Source of the DNA: Syngnathus acus
Taxonomy: Eukaryota > Chordata > Actinopteri > Syngnathiformes > Syngnathidae
Direction: 5' to 3'
DNA length: 64,000 nucleotides
Assembly: GCF_901709675.1 (NCBI RefSeq)
Contig: NC_051101.1
Location: forward strand, 4,112,501-4,176,500
A program made the translations under genes and the position numbers. The notes under the pieces were generated by a model, which was given only the letters and a program-made list of their open reading frames with translations, was not told where the DNA came from and ran no database searches. Of the stretch, positions 52,351-64,000 are shown piece after piece. Within the stretch, counting starts at the first letter, position 1; each line of letters opens with the position of its first letter.

Positions 52351-53250
52351 ATTGATAATAACATTTTATGACACTTGTTTTTTCCCACAATACTTGAAAG
52401 CATCATTGTCTTAAGCCACCAAAACATAAGGCCATAAATTATCCCTCACCATGTGGACAAATAACTCATATCCTGGGGGGTGCAGTACTGGGAGAACGGC
52501 AGGTCGGAGACTAGAAACAAACCCAGGAGATCAAAACCTTGAAGCAGACATGCTGTGATGCAGTGCATTTTGACAGCAAAACCCTAACAACCCAAACAAT
52601 AATGAATGAATTAACATTAATAATATTATTAAATGTGAAGTAACCTCATCATTATGATCAAGTTTGTCTTTTTAAATGCACAGTTTTTTGCCACCACCTT
52701 TGCATTGTGTTGTCAAATTCATTCATTTCAATTAATTTATTTCTTCTATCCCAATTCGTTATCAAATGTTAAAAAATATTTTTGTTTGACAAACATGGCA
52801 ATTATATCCTCAGTGAGCGACTTCCAGCTTCCAGTAAGTTGTAATATGACAGAGTCCTCCCATCAGATAAACGTCTTTCAGCACTGCCTGCTGATCGAAC
52901 CTTGTAAGTGCACCAAAAGAGCCCAATTGCAGCTGCTCAACTCCAGCTGCAATTCTCACACAGATTTTCTCCTACTTCCAGCTGGTGGTCCATGCAATAT
53001 TTCTGATCATTCAACCAAGTCAGACTAAAACTCAACAATCACGTTTTGGCACAACCACAATATGTATATGTATTATTGAGGTAATTTAAAAATTAGATAA
53101 ATAAAAAACAAGACACTGCCCTGCTCTGATGGCGCTCCTCTTTCTCTAGTAATGAGCTCGAATGACTAGGTCGCCCCACGCCCCCACCGCCCCCACTTTC
53201 TTTCCTCTCCTCCTGCTCGTCACCCCCTCCAATTCCCCCCAAACTCCCCC
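52351..53250. other. Upstream region of the putative has2 promoter
   Basis: No gene is supported. A strongly pyrimidine-rich, C-rich stretch at 53170-53250 (CCCCACCGCCCCCACTTTC) precedes the TATA-like box and may act as a promoter-proximal GC/CT element. Confidence 0.35.
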
Positions 53251-53253
53251 TAC

Positions 53254-53261
53254 TATTAAAA
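53254..53261 (+). promoter_or_regulatory. has2: Candidate TATA box of has2
   Basis: TATTAAAA follows the C-rich tract. A start about 30 bp downstream would give a first exon of about 550 bp ending at the donor at 53833, similar in size to the long 5' untranslated first exon of mammalian HAS2. This is inference from layout. Confidence 0.35.
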
Positions 53262-53284
53262 CAACACGCCAACCTGGTGCAGCC

Positions 53285-53833
53285 CGGTAAAGGGGCTTTG
53301 GGACAGCTGAAACAGCACCAATGATCTCTGCTCTGCGAGGCTTGGATGCTGGGACAGACTATTCTCACACAAATGCCCCAAAAGACTGACGAATCCAACT
53401 TCGAGCCCTAGAATGATTGCTAGAAGATTTTTTTTTTCTCCTCACTATTTTGAAAATGAGTGATGCTGTCAAAGCTGATGGCTGCTTTTTAAAAAGACTT
53501 TTAAACCATGCATGAACACGTTGATAGAGAAAAAATAACGTTTTATACGGATCATTTTTGTGTATACTTTTTTACATTAATGCCGAAATTGATTATTTAT
53601 ACGAGACATGTTGCCATGATATTGACGGACAAGAGGAAATTGGTCTTTTTTGCTTGAGCATCCAAGTCAGAGGAAACGCCACTTCTTTTGCCCCTTTCTT
53701 TTCTTTAAAATCAACATATTGAGAGGATTCATGAGAATCACGCAAGTGTCCTGTAAAACTTTATCGAGACTTTTTCTTTCACTGGAGCAGCGAGGTGACC
53801 GTATCTCAGCGAGCTGACGACGGCTGCCTCAAG
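53285..53833 (+). other. has2: Candidate non-coding exon 1 (5' UTR) of has2
   Basis: The segment is less AT-rich than its surroundings, especially 53270-53410 and 53780-53833, and ends in CTCAAG followed by GTAGGTGG, a strong splice donor. Vertebrate HAS2 has a non-coding first exon several kb before the ATG-bearing exon 2, so one is expected upstream on this strand. The 5' boundary is a guess from the TATA-like box; the donor is the best-supported part. Confidence 0.4.
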
Positions 53834-54367
53834 GTAGGTGGCATCATCATGACTACCAATCATTATTAATTTATTATTTATTTAAATATGATATTTAACC
53901 CCGTAAATGTAAATTAGTTATAAATTTGGGTGGTGTGTCACATGTTTCAAGGCGCATTTATACTTACTGAAATCAATTACTATTTTTTTCTCCAATTATG
54001 TCTTCAAATCTACAAAGCGCGATTATTATTTGGCATTTAAATTGCTTCATGCAATGCTGTCTGTGGATTGCATTAACATGGAAATGTAAACGACTCTTTT
54101 CATTCATATAAAACCACACATGGCTAAACCAGTAATTAAAACCAGAGCCCATGCAGCATTTGGTCGCAGACGTCAGTGGCATGTACGTCATTCATTTCGT
54201 AGTGTGCACCAATGGGAAAGGTTCGTTTGGGTCCTGTGTACGTCATTGACGAGGCGCGTAATTCGACCCGTTGAGATGATCATTTCATTGAAATCGCATC
54301 GCGTTTTATAACTTATTTAATAATGCAGACATAGTTTGTTCCTCTTAAGAGAATTAGTGTAAATCTG

Positions 54368-54393
54368 TATATATTATATATATATATATAAAG

Positions 54394-54427
<34 letters not shown>

Positions 54428-54428
54428 A
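54368..54428. repeat. (TA)n / (CA)n compound microsatellite
   Basis: Interrupted TA runs are followed by about eight AC units. Confidence 0.95.
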
Positions 54429-54526
54429 TGCAGAGAGGTATTTTTGTTAAAACACATTAGACACAATGATTTTTAATGATTTATGTGTGCACAGAATCAA
54501 ATTCAACCAAATGTCATGCAATAAAC

Positions 54527-54680
54527 AGTCCATCCATTGTCATCCCTTATCCTAACAACTTATCCTCACGAGGGTCGCGGGTGTACCCACCCTGAACTGG
54601 TTGCCAGCTAATTGCAGGGCACACATAAACAACCATTCACACTTACTTTCACACCTAATGACAATTGTGACAAAAATGAC
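54527..54680 (-). mobile_element. SINE 3' half fragment
   Basis: CAGTCCATCCATTGTCAT, TATCCTCACGAGGGTCGCGG, CCTGAACTGGTTGCCAGCT and GCAGGGCACACATAAACAAC match the complement of the GGAT-tailed SINE 3' half. The tRNA-like head is absent. Confidence 0.75.
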
Positions 54681-56639
54681 AAAAATGTTAACCTACCATG
54701 CACGTCTTTTGCGATCATAGTAATTAAGACCCAATATAAATCTGCTCATCATCTCTTAAAATGTCACACTTTATTAACATACATATCTAATTATCCCCAG
54801 CACACTTTATGTTCACATCAGTAGCAAGCAAACCGAACTGAAAGCATATTGTCCCTATATTGTCAGCCCTAAAGGAGTCTGCAGATTAGTGGTACAGTAA
54901 GAACTTTCTCATGTAAATTTGTAGTAATGTACTACAGATGTGTGTTTGCAAGCTGTACAAGAAAGGCGGTGCCACAAAGTGTTAGAAGTCTTGTTCACAG
55001 GCAAACACTCAGATCATCTGCGTTCCAGGATGTGCAGCCTGTGCAGGGTCCTTCATTGCATAGGCCTCAGGGCTCCCAAATTACTACTCAAGTTGGAAGG
55101 GAGTGCCTTGGATCCCTATCAAACATACATCACCATCCACCTCATCGATTTTGCGTCAAAGCAGAACTTTTTTTTTTTTAAAGATAAAGTAGCAGAAAGT
55201 CAGTGCTTCAGTCAGACAGTAATAGTGAACATTATATGTGAGCAAGGTTGTATCTGAGCTGTCCACGACCTCATTATGAGTCACACAGGGAGTACTGACG
55301 ACACCACTGAGGTCCAACAGTGTACTAAATGACCCAAACCTAGCCAAATACATTGGTGCATTGTAACCTTGTCGTTCCTGCTAATCACCCATAAACTAAA
55401 CATTTTAAGCTTTAAATGCTGCTATTTATAGTTTCTCTTGTAACTGATTGTGACTGTTATCTCTTGGCCTACGTGATAATACGGGACAGTATAAATAGAA
55501 TTTTCAACGAAGTCGTCCACAAACAGTTGCTTTACAAGGAGATCCTGATAGCAATATATAGGACAACTGTCAGTGAAGCCAACCCTTGAAAAACAAAAAA
55601 AATTACAAATTAACCCCTCTTTGTCCCCATCTTTATGCCTATGATTTTATTTGTAATTATTTTTTAACACTTGTCTTGTCATAACAAGAATATCCTGCAC
55701 AAGACATGACCCAGGGCTGTTGTTGATATATACACGTGGGCTCACGTGCAGCCTCGCCGTGTCGTCGAGGACACCCAGCAGCGTCTGTTTCCTTGGCAGA
55801 ATTATTTGCCTCCGGTTAGCAACTTAAGTTAAAAAGACTTGGACAGCTCTCAAGACAAAACAAGGCTGATAGCAACACTCCATCATGATTAAGCAACAGT
55901 TGTAGCAGCAGTGGCTAAGAACTTGTTAATCTATTTCTTTCAACCTGAAGGAGTGACAAACAATTCTTAGACAGGGAAACGCTTGTACTGTAATGATTTA
56001 TTTTATTAGAGCACACTGCAAGCAACCGCCTTATTAACGCACATTTCTGACAGTCTAATAAATCCCAGCTCTATTGTTATGCTGCTGAAGTGCCTATTTA
56101 CACTATGCAAGTTGCAGTATGAAAATGGCATTCATTCTCAGCTAATCTGCCTGCCAAAACACATAAGCGTCGACCACAGTGCACTTACTCTCGTGCTCCA
56201 ACTGAAAATAAATTGAGTCAACGCTACCAGTCTTTCTTTCTAACCCCACCCTCTCTTCGGGTCTCCTATCCCTTGCTCGCTAACAAACTCCAAGACACTT
56301 TCTCACTTTTTTTTAACACTATGTAGCTCACCATTTTTATCCATCTGTCAAACACAATTAAAGTTACCATAGTGTTGACTAAGAATGTGTAGCAAACTGT
56401 TTAAGAGTACCATTTAGTGATAACATTGAGAATGAATCAGTGCAATTATATATTCTAAATCCTTTTGATGCCATTTGATGTCCTTGGTCGGGAAGGGGAA
56501 AAATCAGGACAAAAATTGCCCAATTGTCTTTATGAGTGCGCCTGGCTGAAAACAGTACAGTGAAATATAACAGAAGTGGACACTTTACCAAATTTTGCTG
56601 GTTTGACCTTCGTCCACAACTTGGGCACTCTTTCGTCCT

Positions 56640-56796
56640 TGTCTGTCCGTCTTTATTCATAATATAATCGTCCATCCGTCCGTTTGTCCTTGTCATTCTA
56701 AAAGGGCTTCTGTCACTGGTACGTGCCTCCGTTCATTTTCAGTCCGTATAAAAAAAGTCAGACAGATGAGAAACCCATCTGTTGGCTGCCAAAGAG
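56640..56796 (-). repeat. Dispersed repeat family R1, copy 3
   Basis: On the minus strand: CTCTTTGGCAGCCAACAGAT, GGGTTTCTCATCTG, CACGTACCAGTGACAGAAGC, then a GGAC/GGAT-like tail. The order is the same as in the copies at 43216 and 52135. Confidence 0.65.
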
Positions 56797-58179
56797 TTTT
56801 AGATAGCCTCACATCCACTTATTTTTGTTTGCAAACTGAAAACACCACCAAAAAAAATATTTAGATTGATTACTTTACCTAGGATTCCACCTTGCATTAA
56901 TCCAAATCGGCTATTGTTTGTCCACCAAATGGGCGTCTGATCATCCCGGACTGTCCTGTTCCTGGGATGAAATGCTTAAAGACCATCCTCAAGTAGTCAT
57001 ACATATTGATTTAACCAAACGTCACAAATATGTGTATTCTGTACTGTACTTTATTTATTCACTAACAATAATTGTTAAGAATTCTCCATGTTATTTATGT
57101 TATTCAGCCGTGCTTTGATTTGAGGTAGGGTGCAGTTTGGGGACACTTTGGACTTTCCAATGCACCGGGCAAGACAGAGCTGGATATGAGTACGATAGTT
57201 TGCAGAAAGTTTTGTTCTTGGCAGTGGTGTGACTCCTGAGTGTTGCAAGAACAATCATGTATAGTTTCTGCGTCATCATTGATTCCAATCCCCCAAAAGA
57301 CATATTTCCAGCAATATGCAAAAGCCTCATTTACCGTAGAGTGCAAGAGAAAAAAGTAGAGAAACTACAGTCGATAAAGTTGATTCCCTCATTGCTCTTC
57401 TGCATCGTTTTCTGCTCAGCGTGATGTTAGACTCTCCAACATCCTCCATCTACTACCAGGAGGCCAATTTCTGCATTTAATGCCTTTAAAATACTTCCTC
57501 CAGCACAGTGTGTATGCACATATGCACACATACGTAAGCCTACACGCCCGCGTGTGCACACACACACAGACACACACACGCACAAACGCACATGCAAATA
57601 CGCTCACACAAACAGAGCAAATTCTGGCAAAATGCACCATTGAATATCAGCCATAACAGAGGTATCTTTTTTTTCCCAGAGACATCTTTTGAGTTGGATG
57701 TGCAGACATGGGGGACTTTTTTACATTACAGTAAAGTCTTGACATGAAGCAGGGAGTTATGCATCGGAAAAAAACACTTGGTAATCGATCTAAACAAATT
57801 TTACTGAGCGCTAATGACACACAATGTGGACTCACTCCATTTTTATACAGTATAAAGATCCAAAAGGCCGTGAATCCTCCGCCAACAGGGATTTCACCAT
57901 GTCTTCCTGTGTGCACATGTATATGGTCTTCCATATTAACATTCTTGACACTTTACTCATACATTAACATTTGTTGGAGTTATTACAGTATGTGTTGTTC
58001 AAGTAATGCTACATCTCTGCATACCGGAACTTTCCAATGTGATTCTAGACGTTTCTTTTCAAACCTCGCACTTAAATACAAGCCGTTCTGCTCTACTCTG
58101 TTAGTTTTTAAGCCTGACTGAATGAATTAATCACACATTTTTGTGAATATGGTGTGAATATGAGAATCAAAGTGTCCTA

Positions 58180-58260
58180 CGATTGGCCAGCGACTAATCG
58201 AGGGTGTACCTCGCTTTACAAACCCGCATCCTAGCAAGAATAAGCAGTATAGAAACTTCA
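58180..58260 (+). mobile_element. Decayed SINE 3' fragment
   Basis: GGCCAGCGACTAATCGAGGG, GTGTACCTCGCTTTACA and AATAAGCAGTATAGAAAC keep the order of the SINE 3' end but are diverged. Confidence 0.45.
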
Positions 58261-60879
58261 TGCATACATTTGATGAGACCTTTCTGATCATGTAGCAAAG
58301 CTGTGTCAATAAATTCGCTTTGTAAACGCCATGAAATTCAGCAAAGGAATGTTATCCCAACCCTTATTGGCATTTGTTTAAGTCGAAAAGCAGGAAAACA
58401 CAATAAATAGAATGTTATATCAAAACACTGAAGCGATATGTTTTAAGGCTTTAAAAAGTTCAAAGTAACTCGCATGAGCATACCATCATGCTTATGCTAA
58501 ATAAAATGGATAAAAGTCTCATTTTCTGTCTCATTGGAATTCACTGCTTGATGTTTTCGCCCGCTTAGCAGGTATTCAAAGCCTCACTATGTCCCCAGTG
58601 ACCAATATGCAAACGTCAAGGCTGCTGCTTCTCCAAACACACCCATCTGTCATTATGTTGCTTGGCTGGGAAATCTCAGGAGAATAGACATTGTTATCAT
58701 TTTAAATATCCAGCACAGTCTTCTCTAGCCCACCTTTAACATTCATTCACTTATTCATGTTTTTCATTCATCTCAAACTTAAACCCAGACAAAATTTGCT
58801 CTACTATGACCTTGTGTGAAATGGAGCCAAAGGGAGTTTACTCAATAAGTGACATCAGAATGACATGGTTAATACGTCCATTACATTTTCAAGTGCCAAA
58901 TTTAAAAAACAAGCATGAAGTTGTGATGATTTCATCGACAAGTATTAATGACCACTTCAATTTGCAAATTTTTATCCTGTATGATGGAGAGCCACATTGT
59001 GACATTCTCTTCATGTATTGACGCACTCTTACTTTATGTCAAAGCAAATTGACCCAAGTTTAGAGAAACTGCAACGACTTTTTGTCCGGAACTGTAAAGA
59101 CTTTCTGTCTGCTGTTAGCGTTAACTTTCACACTGGCCAACTGGTGATCTGACCTTTGGTCTGCTGGATTGGACTAAAAAGGACTTTTGGCATGCTACAA
59201 AGGAAAAAAGCCTCCTTACAAGTTGCAAGTTTGTAGAGCGTCATCCTCGCCATAATCGTGAATTCACACATATCCTAAAAGTTTGACACTTTGCAGTTTG
59301 CCACCCTATTTACAGCAATAGCACGGCAACAAATTGTGAATGTCTCTGGTAACAAAATGGAATTTAACACCTTATTTTCTAAACAAACTCATCAACAGAC
59401 GTTTCATGTACCATATGGAGTGCTAATGGTAAAAAAAACAAGAAAGACTGAAGGTAACAAAATGTGTTGACCATGGATGTTTGCATGCTGTCCAGGGATT
59501 TGTGGTGGTTTTAATCAGGATCTCCTGGAGTTCAAAAACAAACTGAGGAGGGGAACTGGAACACCAAGGTGTGAATGTGTCTTTGTCAGGGTGAGAGTTC
59601 ATGGTGGCATAAGAAGAATACATTTGTTTCCTGATTGATTCTAGTCATTGTGGCTTTTGTCCTATTATGATGTGTATTTAAAAAAAAAAAAACTATTTTG
59701 ATGAATGTTTTATTGCTCGACGCGAGCGGCTTGTTTCATTGAAAGTTGATCCAAAAGAAAAGGGCAAAGCGATCCATTCTGTTCCAATTGTCTAATAAAA
59801 CATTGTGCACGAACAATAGAAGCGAACACACAAATGTTGAAGTGGGTTCAGGTTGATTTGTGTATATTTACATAAAAGTAGAATTTGCTCAGTTCTAATG
59901 AGCTTTTGTGTGCATTTGTCTTAAGCATGCATGAATAGAGTGTGTGTATAAAAAAGGTCTTGTATAAGAGAGTCTGACATTAATAGCCTCGACACTTGCC
60001 AGAGAAGGCCTGTTACACTGCTTGGGGCCTTTTCATCTAATAATGAAATGAACAAGGCATTATTTTAGGGCCAAAAGCTTTTTGGACTTGGTTGCTGGTT
60101 ATCTGCATTCTCACTCCTTTTTTAGTGTCCAACAGCACACTTAAAAGGTTACGGGCTTGTTGTATTTTCTTTCCTTGTCAATCAGCATTGGCTCTTTTGT
60201 CTCCATCATTTTATCCCTTCTTTTATCTTTCTTCGGTAGTGTGTGAAGAACTCCAAATGCCCCCTACGGCACATCTTTGGGTGGTCTACTTTGGTAATTG
60301 TACTGGTCAGCTGAATAACTTTGTTGTTGGTCCAGTTAACTATATATTTTTGTGAGATGCTGCCATCATAAATATTGTGATATTGTCCATTATGATTATA
60401 TGTTCTGGAAGAAAAAAAAAGAAAAGATGGTTAACAAATTCCAGTCTCTTAGAAAGTACTATAATTTTTTAGAGTGACTGTCAAAGGTCACAAATAGTAA
60501 ATACAAGGGTCAGACTTATCCGGTCACATCTCTTCTCCCACATGAAAGTCAGATTATAGATCTTGCTTTGTATGTACACTAGGGCAAAGTCATGCTACAT
60601 CAACAAAAAAGCCTACTTAAAAACAAACTTGATAATTAAGACAATGTAGCCCAATATGATTGATTCATTAGGATATGTGTTGCAAACATTGCCCATACAA
60701 TTCACGTATTTTCTTCACAAACCAAATAAAACATAAAAGTATAAACATGCAGACAATATAGCCAAATTTGAGTTTTTAACTTCATTATGGAAGGATAATG
60801 CAAAATAGATGATGATAATGATAAAAAAAATAAAATAATAATGATTGTCATCATCAGAGGGAGCTCATGCAAGTCAATC

Positions 60880-61035
60880 CGAACGCCTGGAACTCTGCCC
60901 GGGCGTGGTGCCCGGGCTGCCTTCGGCACTTTAGGTACCAGGGGTGGCCTCGGGAGTCCAGGGGTGGCTTTCAAAAGAGTCGAGCCGACCTCCTGGAGCT
61001 CTGCCCGGGCGTCGTTCAATGGCTGCCCTCTCAGT
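60880..61035. other. GC-rich island with internal repeats in intron 1
   Basis: In a strongly AT-rich intron this stretch is well over half G+C. CCTGGAACTCTGCCCGGGCG (60886) recurs as CCTGGAGCTCTGCCCGGGCG (60992), and CCAGGGGTGGC occurs at 60938 and 60958. Both strands have open frames of about 70-105 codons through it, but none is recognisable. It could be a fragment of a mobile element or an unannotated exon or promoter. Confidence 0.45.
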
Positions 61036-61907
61036 CACCAAATATCACCACACAGTATAACACACATTTCTGTCCTCGTCACAGGGCCTGACATCTCAAA
61101 AATCGGTTCAAATGTTATAAATCGGTAGGCGTTTACCCACTTTTGTGAAATAGATTCCATGCAAGTATATAGCTTTATACACTACACAGCAGATATAACA
61201 GTTTCTTTGCAAGTGATAGAAGAGACTGAGCACATATGCAGCAGCAGAAAACCCTAAAGCGCTTGTCCTTTTCTTCCCACGGAGATATAAACAGATGACA
61301 TCACAGGGTGGTCCGCACTGCGCTGAGCCACGCTGAGTGGGTCTCCGCTGATCTGCCAAACAGATGGAAGTAGCAACATAATGACTGCTGGAAAGAAGGC
61401 TGCGAGCAGAGCAATTTCATACAAGTCCGACATTGATAGTTGAGACCAATGAAAAGAGATTTGTCTTTACTAGTACCTACATAAAACGCAATTACTTTGA
61501 AAGGCAAACTCCCCTAAATCAGATATTTATGTATTGGATGTTTGGCTTGTCACTGATGAAAAGTGGAGAAAAAAAAACTTAAATAGGACTTGGAACCTAA
61601 ACGTTTCACATTTGTTGTCAAAAGTAGGTCAGGAGGTCCTGTCATGTGTACACAACAGTGGAGTTGGAACAATTGCTGACATTCAACTGTCTATATTGTT
61701 TGGTTAATACATCTATCATATTAACTTGTTTCCACATTTTAAAAACATGCTTCTTGGGTTAATTTAAAAGTCTAAATTGTCCACAAGATAAAATGCGAAT
61801 AGGAATGTCTGTGTTCCTAATACCTCACAATTTTTAGTCTCCTGATAAAAACTGAAAGTCAGTAGGAAGTTTTGTTTAGTATATGGTGGTAATTTAATGT
61901 TTTATAT

Positions 61908-62524
61908 TACCGTATTTACCGCACTGTAAGGCGCACTTAAAAATGTAAAATTTACTCAAAAAACCACAGTGCACCTTATAATGCAGAGCGCCTTATATAT
62001 GGATCAATTGATGAATTTGTTGATCCATACTGGTTGTACACAGCGCTCTGCCAAAATCTTTCAGTACGTTTTAGTACGAATAGTAAATTACAATGAGTGG
62101 GCTTGCTGGACCAAGTAAGAGGCCAAACGGAATCACTTTAATCCCATCGCTTGATTGACATACGGATAAACCTATTGGGAGGCAATCACAGTGACCCCCC
62201 CGCAGCACATAGACACCAAAGCTAAGAAGCTATGAGCATAAAAAATGAGTGGGGTTGCTGAACCAAGTAAGAAGCCAAACCATATCACTTTCATACAGAA
62301 AGGGAGCTGGACTTTACCTCATTGACTGGGTTGACATTCCCTTTAGCACAACACCATCTAGTGGACGCATACCGCAACCCTAGTCAACCCCAGTTTGATG
62401 CAGTAGCATCTATTCTATGTGCCTTTTAATCTGGTGCGTCCTATATATGAAATCATTTCTAAAATAAATTCAATAGAGGTGCGTTTTATAATCCAGTGTG
62501 CCTTATAGTACAGAAAATACGGTA
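61908..62524. mobile_element. Inverted-repeat DNA element, copy 4 (longest)
   Basis: TACCGTATTTACCGCACTGT at the left and ACAGAAAATACGGTA at the right form the family's terminal inverted repeat. At 617 bp it is the longest copy here. An internal block containing GCTGGACCAAGTAAGAGGCC (about 62095-62140) is repeated as GCTGAACCAAGTAAGAAGCC (about 62246-62290). It lies 530 bp before the has2 coding exon. Confidence 0.8.
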
Positions 62525-63053
62525 GTCTTTTCCTAGTCTTGTCTTTACGTGAATTAGCAGCCTGTTACAAAAGCAAAACTTCTTTCATCATTTAATATTC
62601 ATTGTATATCATGCTAACCTGTTTTGGTCTGTCTTCGAAATTTTGGGCATTGGCATATTTTAGAGGAGCGCTTTAATGTCATTTCCAGCTACCAGTTTGG
62701 AACATCTGATCACGAGATTACAATCTCAGTATCCCAACCATAAGCGTCTATGTCCCCAGTGCCCTCAAACTGAAGTTTTCACGGACCTCCCATGTACTAA
62801 CAGCTCCACACAACGTGCAAGAGGAAATGCATGTCTGCAAATCCTGTATGCTAAACGCCAATTTTAAGGAATTTCTTGTATATTTTACCCCAAAAATATT
62901 GTATTTAGTATTTTTTTTAATTGTATTTTTACTATTTCAATCATTGTTTTTATATAATAAAATGTCTGCACCCCATTAAACATATATAAACCTGAATCTG
63001 AATATTTCCACCACTGTCATTAATTACTTTCCATTTCCCCCCCCCCGACCCAG

Positions 63054-63680
63054 ATGAGTGGTCAACGAGTCCTCACCTATCTGCGGATATTTGGGACCAC
63101 AATGTTTGGTGTTTCACTCCTGGTGGGCATCTCCACAGCATACATCATGGGCTACCAGTTCTTCACCACTGCCCACAATCATCTGTCTTTTGGACTGTAC
63201 GGGGCCATCTTGGTTATCCATCTCCTTATCCAGAGCATCTTTGCACTCTTAGAACACCGAAATATGAAGCGGTCCTTAGAGACGCCAATTAAACTGAATA
63301 AATCTTTAGCCCTATGCATTGCAGCATATCAAGAGGATCCAAACTACCTGAGGAAATGCCTGGTGTCAGTAAAGAGGCTGACGTACCCTGGAATCAAAGT
63401 CATCTTGGTGGTCGATGGGAACTCAGAGGATGACTTGTATATGATGGAAATTTTCAAAGAAATCATGGGATGGGACAAAGTTGCCACGTATGTGTGGAGG
63501 AGTAACTTTCACAGCAGGGGGCCAGAGGAGACAGATGAGAGCTACGCTGACAGCCTTCAGCAAGTCTCTAGACTGGTCTTAAACAACAAGTGTGTGTGTG
63601 TCATGCAGAAATGGGGAGGCAAGAGAGAAGTCATGTACACAGCCTTTAAAGCGCTTGGAAGGAGCGTTGACTATGTACAG
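63054..63680 (+). CDS. has2: Hyaluronan synthase 2, first coding exon (residues 1-209)
   Basis: HAS2 is a plasma-membrane processive glycosyltransferase that joins UDP-GlcUA and UDP-GlcNAc into hyaluronan and extrudes the chain. The exon starts at the ATG just after a textbook acceptor (C-rich tract then CCCAG) and ends after VDYVQ at a GTGAGA donor in phase 0; the frame runs on only three more codons past the donor. Residues about 11-33 and 45-66 are the two N-terminal membrane helices (FGVSLLVGISTAYIMGYQFF; SFGLYGAILVIHLLIQSIFA). The GT2 domain begins near residue 84 with LCIAAYQEDPNYLRKCL (87-103) and VVDGNSEDD (119-127), followed by MQKWGGKREVMYTAFKALG (184-202). T110 and K190 match the human HAS2 AMPK-phosphorylation and ubiquitination sites. 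LETPIKLNK before the catalytic domain marks HAS2 rather than HAS1 or HAS3. The DSD and QXXRW motifs lie in later exons beyond the window; the full protein is about 552 aa. The exon looks intact. Confidence 0.96.
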
Positions 63681-64000
63681 GTGAGAATGTAAGTTGTGTG
63701 AAGTATGGCTGTACGACTGGTGTCTCGGGAGCCGTATAAAGGTCAATCGTCCAAAATAACATGAATCCCTGAAAAAGCATTTGATAAACTGTAATGAAGC
63801 CAGCAATCCGAATACTCACTAAGGAACTACATGGATAAGACATGTGAACCCTAAACACGGTTCAGGTTGTAAAATGACAATTTAAAGAAGGAAATTGACG
63901 CATCTAAATACAAATAATAATAAATTATTGTTGTTGTTATCAATATTATTATTATTATTGTTATTATTATTTTATCACTATTATTATTTACAACATTTTG
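63681..64000 (+). other. has2: Start of has2 intron 2 (runs off window)
   Basis: It begins GTGAGAATGT. It holds an imperfect (ATT)n microsatellite at 63912-63990 and no exon. Confidence 0.85.

Larger units (their letters stand above)
53834..63053 (+). other. has2: Presumed intron 1 of has2
   Basis: If the donor at 53834 is right, intron 1 is 9220 bp. It begins GTAGGT and ends with a pyrimidine-rich tract and CCCAG at 63053. It contains (TA)n/(CA)n repeats (54368-54428), SINE and R1 repeat scraps, a CA patch near 57555-57590, a GC-rich island at 60880-61035 and an inverted-repeat element at 61908. No other coding exon is visible. Confidence 0.4.

Noticed and set aside
52654-53028. 124-codon plus-strand ORF with many Cys
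   Set aside because: It lies in AT-rich DNA, has no recognisable family, and its Cys pattern fits chance. I could not support it as a secreted peptide.
53093-53398. 101-codon minus-strand ORF over the has2 promoter region
   Set aside because: The open frame follows from the G-rich complement of the C-rich promoter tract (Gly/Glu/Ser runs).
57744-58121. 125-codon plus-strand ORF in has2 intron 1
   Set aside because: No recognisable domain, no acceptor or donor at its edges, AT-rich random composition.

Overview
The window is vertebrate, almost certainly teleost, nuclear DNA. It is AT-rich and very rich in dinucleotide and (GGAT)n microsatellites. It also carries several repeat types typical of fish genomes: tRNA-headed SINEs with GGAT tails, LINE reverse-transcriptase scraps, and an element whose ends read like TACCGTATTTTCCGCACTAT. 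There is no bacterial-style gene packing. Nearly all ORFs of 60-130 codons look like chance or repeat-derived frames.

One conventional protein-coding gene is present. At the right edge (63054-63680, + strand) lies the first coding exon of hyaluronan synthase 2 (has2), encoding residues 1-209. It has a clean splice acceptor directly before the ATG and a donor after codon 209. The rest of the gene lies beyond the window. A plausible promoter and non-coding first exon lie about 9 kb upstream (TATTAAAA near 53254, donor after 53833), which would make 53834-63053 the first intron. The roughly 50 kb to the left is a gene-poor upstream domain that may hold distal has2 enhancers.

The most striking locus is 748-2931. 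It is a complete, very young LTR retrotransposon with two 362-bp LTRs that match base for base by eye and a 5-bp target-site duplication (CTAGG). Its only ORF is a 443-aa Gag of the Ty3/Gypsy sushi/PEG10 type. There is no protease, reverse transcriptase, integrase or zinc knuckle, so it is a gag-only, non-autonomous element. No standard tRNA primer-binding site follows the 5' LTR. Instead, the sequence just inside the LTR is complementary to the predicted 5' end of the element's own RNA, which suggests Tf1-like self-priming.

The rest of the window, region by region: 2.9-4.2 kb holds a LINE C-terminal scrap and a terminal-inverted-repeat element. 4.2-23.3 kb is mostly unique sequence with small SINE and LINE scraps. 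23.3-31.3 kb holds two related inverted-repeat elements sharing a nested hAT-like piece, a long CA tract, a full-length tRNA-headed SINE and a decayed LINE RT fragment. 31.3-43 kb holds tandem duplications and a perfect 35-bp hairpin. 43-53 kb holds further repeats, a hAT-like element, a protein-like minisatellite and CT and GGAT microsatellites. 53-64 kb is has2.
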